33,929 bases of DNA, taken from JBBDXA01 sp040902585 (GTDB lineage Bacteria; Planctomycetota; Phycisphaerae; Phycisphaerales; Phycisphaeraceae). Positions 31,801 through 33,929 of the stretch are shown here, one piece after another; the first letter of the stretch is position 1, and every line of letters starts with the position of its first letter. The position numbers and the translations under genes were made by a program. The DNA lies in NCBI GenBank assembly GCA_040902585.1, contig JBBDXA010000101.1, forward strand, positions 1-33,929, read 5' to 3'. The notes under the pieces were generated by a model that saw only the letters and a program-made list of their open reading frames with translations, was not told the origin of the DNA and ran no database searches.

Positions 31801-32286
31801 TCATTTCGATTTCGATTTCGTTTTGGCTTGTTCGCCCTTGCTCTGTGATTCAGTCACGCCTGTCGCTTTCATCAGGTGGGCTTCAAACTTCGCCACCTCG
31901 CGCAGGGTCATCTGACACATCGCCTTCTCGATGCGCTGCCGCTCCTGCTTCCAGAAGCGGTGAAGCGGACAGGCCCGTTCATCGCTGCACGTTTCGAGGC
32001 CGAGCAGGCAGCTCGCGTTGTCGTTGGGGCCTTCGATCGCTTCGGTGATGTCCATCAGGCTGATCGCCTCCGCCGGCCGCGCCAGCGCGAAGCCGCCGCG
32101 ATAGCCGCGCTTGGTGGTGATCAGCCCGGCCTGCCCCAGGGCGTGCATCAGCTTTGACAGATAAGGCAGCGGGATGCCCGTCGCCTCCGCGATGTCCTTG
32201 GCCATCACCAGTGCCGCGCTCTCGCCGAACCGAAGGCAGGTCAGTGCCCGGATGGCGTAACCGGTGGTTTGTGAAAGGCTGAGCAT
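31801..32286 (-). CDS. Rrf2-family regulator with a three-cysteine cluster site
   Basis: 161 aa. Residues 1-75 are the winged helix (SQTTGYAIRALTCLRF, AKDIAEATGIPLPYLSKLMHAL, ITTKRGYRGGFALARP). Cys93-x6-Cys100-x5-Cys106 lie in the loop where IscR, NsrR and RsrR bind an Fe-S cluster, with His109 nearby. It therefore probably senses oxygen, NO or redox state. The C-terminal 40 residues end in a Lys/Ser/Thr-rich tail coded by repeated TTCGAT (minus-strand view ATCGAA). GGAG precedes ATG 32286. It is first in an operon with the three molybdoenzyme genes, and a palindrome overlaps its own promoter, indicating autoregulation. Confidence 0.92.
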   Translation of the reverse strand: MLSLSQTTGYAIRALTCLRFGESAALVMAKDIAEATGIPLPYLSKLMHALGQAGLITTKRGYRGGFALARPAEAISLMDITEAIEGPNDNASCLLGLETCSDERACPLHRFWKQERQRIEKAMCQMTLREVAKFEAHLMKATGVTESQSKGEQAKTKSKSK

Positions 32287-32320
32287 GGCGGCGGCTCCGA
32301 TCGGACTCGACCGATGAACG

Positions 32321-32337
32321 CATCTTACTTAAAGATG
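32321..32337. promoter_or_regulatory. CATCTT-N5-AAGATG operator candidate
   Basis: CATCTTACTTAAAGATG is a perfect 6-5-6 inverted repeat covering the -10 box of the Rrf2 promoter. AAGATG is the half-site known for NsrR-type Rrf2 regulators (usually with a longer spacer). A further AAAGATGAGTC, which repeats the 32331-32341 sequence with one change, lies at 32376-32386 within AAAGA-TGAG-TCTTT. Binding here would repress or tune the operon (inference). Confidence 0.55.
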
Positions 32338-32350
32338 ACTCAGAGGTCAA
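32322..32350 (-). promoter_or_regulatory. Sigma-70-type promoter of the Rrf2-molybdoenzyme operon
   Basis: On the minus strand TTGACC (32350-32345) and TAAGAT (32327-32322) are separated by exactly 17 bases. The transcription start would lie near 32315, leaving about 29 bases of leader containing the GGAG site. It is the best-matching promoter in the window. Confidence 0.7.
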
Positions 32351-32389
32351 CTATTTAATCGACCAATAGGTAAGGAAAGATGAGTCTTT

Positions 32390-32573
32390 ATTTCGACTCC
32401 CCGGCGAAAGGCCCGGCAGACGCCAGCCGCGCCCCGCAAGCTCGGGGACAGCAATGAGTTACAGACAGGCATCGCCAGCGGTGCGGGCGTATGAAGTGGA
32501 GGCAGTTGACGATGGGGCGCGATGCGATCGTTGGGCGATCAGGGATTCTCGTATGGTGCCGGAGCGCCGTCGA
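32390..32573. other. Gap between the Rrf2 promoter and the ACR3 gene
   Basis: About 180 bases with no conserved frame. GATCGTTGGGCGATC near 32526-32540 is a weak inverted repeat without a T-run, so no clear terminator for the acr3 transcript was found. Confidence 0.4.
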
Positions 32574-33743
32574 TCACGGCCGCGGTTTGACTTCGTTCAT
32601 GGCCCGCTCGGTCGCCCCGCACATCTCTCCCTCGGCAGTGGCGACGGCGACGGGCACATCATCACAGATGCGGCCGGCGTAGAGCTTGCGGAGCAGCCAG
32701 AGTGATACATGCACCAGCCCGATCAGCACCGGCACCTCGACCAGCGGGCCGATCACGGTGGCGAAGGCCACATCAGAGCGGATCCCAAAGACCGCGATGG
32801 CCACGGCGATGGCCAGTTCGAAATTGTTGCCCGAGGCGGTGAAGGCGAGCGTCGCGCTGCGCGAGTAGTCCGCGCCCACTTTCCACGCCATGAAGAAGCT
32901 CACCAGAAACATCACCGCGAAATAGATCATCAGCGGCACCGCCACCAGCAGCACCTTGCCCGGGTACTGAAGAATCTTGTCGCCCTTGAAGCTGAACATC
33001 ACCATGATGGTGAAGAGCAGGGCGATCAGCGTGATCGGCGAGATGCGCGGGATGTAGCTGCCTTCGTACCACGCGATCCCCTTGGCGCGGATCAGCACCA
33101 CGCGGCCGAGCACACCCGCGGCAAACGGAATGCCCAGATAGATCATCACACTGCTGAAGATCTCGGCGACCGTCACATCAGACAGTGTCTTGCCGCCGGC
33201 GCCTTGCACGGCTGAAAGATCAATGCCCAGCCAGCCCGGCGCGATGGTGACGAAGAACCATGCGAACAGGCCATAGGTGAAGACCTGGAACACACTGTTG
33301 AGCGCGACCAGACCGGCGGCATACTCGCTGTTGCCCTTGGCCAGTTGATTCCAGACCAGCACCATGGCGATGCAGCGGGCGATGCCCACGAGGATGAGGC
33401 CGACCATGAGCTCCGGGTGATTGTGCAGGAAGATGGCCGCCAGCGCGAACATCAGCACCGGCCCGATGATCCAGTTCTGCACCAGTGAAAGGCCCAGCAC
33501 TTTCCAGTCGCGAAAGACCTGGCCCATCTGTTCGTACTTCACCTTCGCCAGCGGCGGATACATCATCAGAATCAGACCGATGGCAATGGGGATGTTGGTC
33601 GTGCCCACGGAAAGGCTGTCGATGAATTCCTGCGCGCCCGGCAGCAGCGTGCCGATGGCAACACCGATGGCCATCGCCAGAAAAATCCAGAGCGTGAGAT
33701 ACCGATCGAGAAACGACATTCGTTTTGCTACCGCCTCGGACAT
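32574..33743 (-). CDS. acr3: ACR3-family arsenite efflux transporter
   Basis: 389 aa with about ten membrane segments. The ACR3 signature RCIAMVLVWN places the essential cysteine at residue 124, and the conserved glutamate appears in GPLVEVPVLIGL. ACR3 exports arsenite (some members also antimonite) driven by proton motive force. The start at 33743 has GAGG nine bases before it; 33758 is a possible alternative. A short gap of 39 bases to the upstream ArsA-like gene implies an operon. Downstream, 287 bases separate it from the Rrf2 gene, which has its own promoter. Confidence 0.93.
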   Translation of the reverse strand: MSEAVAKRMSFLDRYLTLWIFLAMAIGVAIGTLLPGAQEFIDSLSVGTTNIPIAIGLILMMYPPLAKVKYEQMGQVFRDWKVLGLSLVQNWIIGPVLMFALAAIFLHNHPELMVGLILVGIARCIAMVLVWNQLAKGNSEYAAGLVALNSVFQVFTYGLFAWFFVTIAPGWLGIDLSAVQGAGGKTLSDVTVAEIFSSVMIYLGIPFAAGVLGRVVLIRAKGIAWYEGSYIPRISPITLIALLFTIMVMFSFKGDKILQYPGKVLLVAVPLMIYFAVMFLVSFFMAWKVGADYSRSATLAFTASGNNFELAIAVAIAVFGIRSDVAFATVIGPLVEVPVLIGLVHVSLWLLRKLYAGRICDDVPVAVATAEGEMCGATERAMNEVKPRP

Positions 33744-33782
33744 GTCATCAATCCTCATTCTTTGAATGCTTTTGGAAATTGA

Positions 33783-33929
33783 TCAGGCTGACGTCGTCTG
33801 CGCGTGAGGGTGAGTCAGCTCTCGCAGCGGCTCCACACCCACAGGCTCGACAGGCAACCAAGGCAGCACGGCCAGCCGATGGCTCAGACTCGTCTTAACT
33901 TTTTCAATCAGCGTCAGCTCTGCCTCAGC
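33783..33929 (-). CDS. Probable ArsA arsenical pump ATPase, C-terminus (partial)
   Basis: The last 48 codons of a gene entering from the right edge. The end SLSHRLAVLPWLPVEPVGVE PLREL resembles the C-terminal strand of ArsA-type ATPases (VP...EEPVGV..LR). ArsA couples ATP hydrolysis to arsenite extrusion, classically with ArsB; association with ACR3 occurs in some bacteria. The nucleotide-binding motifs lie outside the window, so the call leans on the short tail and on the neighbour ACR3. Confidence 0.5.
   Translation of the reverse strand, partial: AEAELTLIEKVKTSLSHRLAVLPWLPVEPVGVEPLRELTHPHAQTTSA

Overview
The window looks like the chromosome of a Planctomycetota bacterium. GC content is high. 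The secreted DUF1592/DUF1552, DUF1549-DUF1553 and DUF1501 proteins with heme-type CxxCH motifs, found beside sulfatases, are typical of that phylum, and several short-leader genes sit close behind a TACACT-like -10 box. No 16S rRNA or other phylogenetic marker is present, so the assignment rests on gene families only.

Layout. 1-137: right end of an ISAs1-family insertion sequence. 206-2895 (+): a PhnP-like metallo-hydrolase, a secreted SMP-30/gluconolactonase-type beta-propeller, and an ECF-type sigma factor with a cysteine-containing C-terminal tail. 2951-6338 (+): a signalling block made of a globin-coupled histidine kinase, a tandem double-receiver response regulator and a REC-PAS-HisKA_3 kinase. 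None of these three carries a DNA-binding output domain. 6339-7330: a pyrimidine-rich tract, a possible 38-aa protein, a small ABM-type monooxygenase-like gene (-), and a tRNA(fMet)-like remnant split by a palindromic double-hairpin element. 7332-14784 (-): PQQ-like propeller, then DUF1592 cytochrome-type protein, DUF1552 Tat protein and WD40 propeller. 14908-18530 (-): a second DUF1592 to DUF1552 pair. 18612-21536 (+): a secreted protein of unknown function and a sulfatase. 21543-24877 (-): DUF1549/DUF1553 to DUF1501 pair, translationally coupled. 25046-25729 (+): a GntR/FCD regulator divergent from that pair. 25730-26114: a gap without a recognisable gene. 26115-33929 (-): ArsA C-terminus, ACR3 arsenite transporter, Rrf2 regulator with three cysteines, four-cluster ferredoxin subunit, NrfD membrane subunit and a Tat-exported molybdopterin oxidoreductase.

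How the parts may work together. The 7.3-24.9 kb region is a planctomycetal secreted-protein locus: three cytochrome-type proteins, each paired with a Tat-exported DUF1552 or DUF1501 partner, plus propellers and a sulfatase, probably for polysaccharide or sulfated-glycan breakdown. A TGCATGCA palindrome (three exact copies and one near copy) lies in the promoter gaps of these operons and next to the GntR gene, which suggests a local regulon. The right arm combines arsenite export with a B-C-A ordered molybdoenzyme operon resembling tetrathionate, selenate or arsenate reductases. It sits behind an Rrf2 gene with a clear promoter (TTGACC, 17 bp, TAAGAT) and a CATCTT-N5-AAGATG palindrome on its -10. 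The globin kinase matches the residue layout and partner-gene arrangement I recall for the oxygen-sensing AfGcHK system. Several hairpin repeat families (REP/REPIN-like) are scattered between genes.
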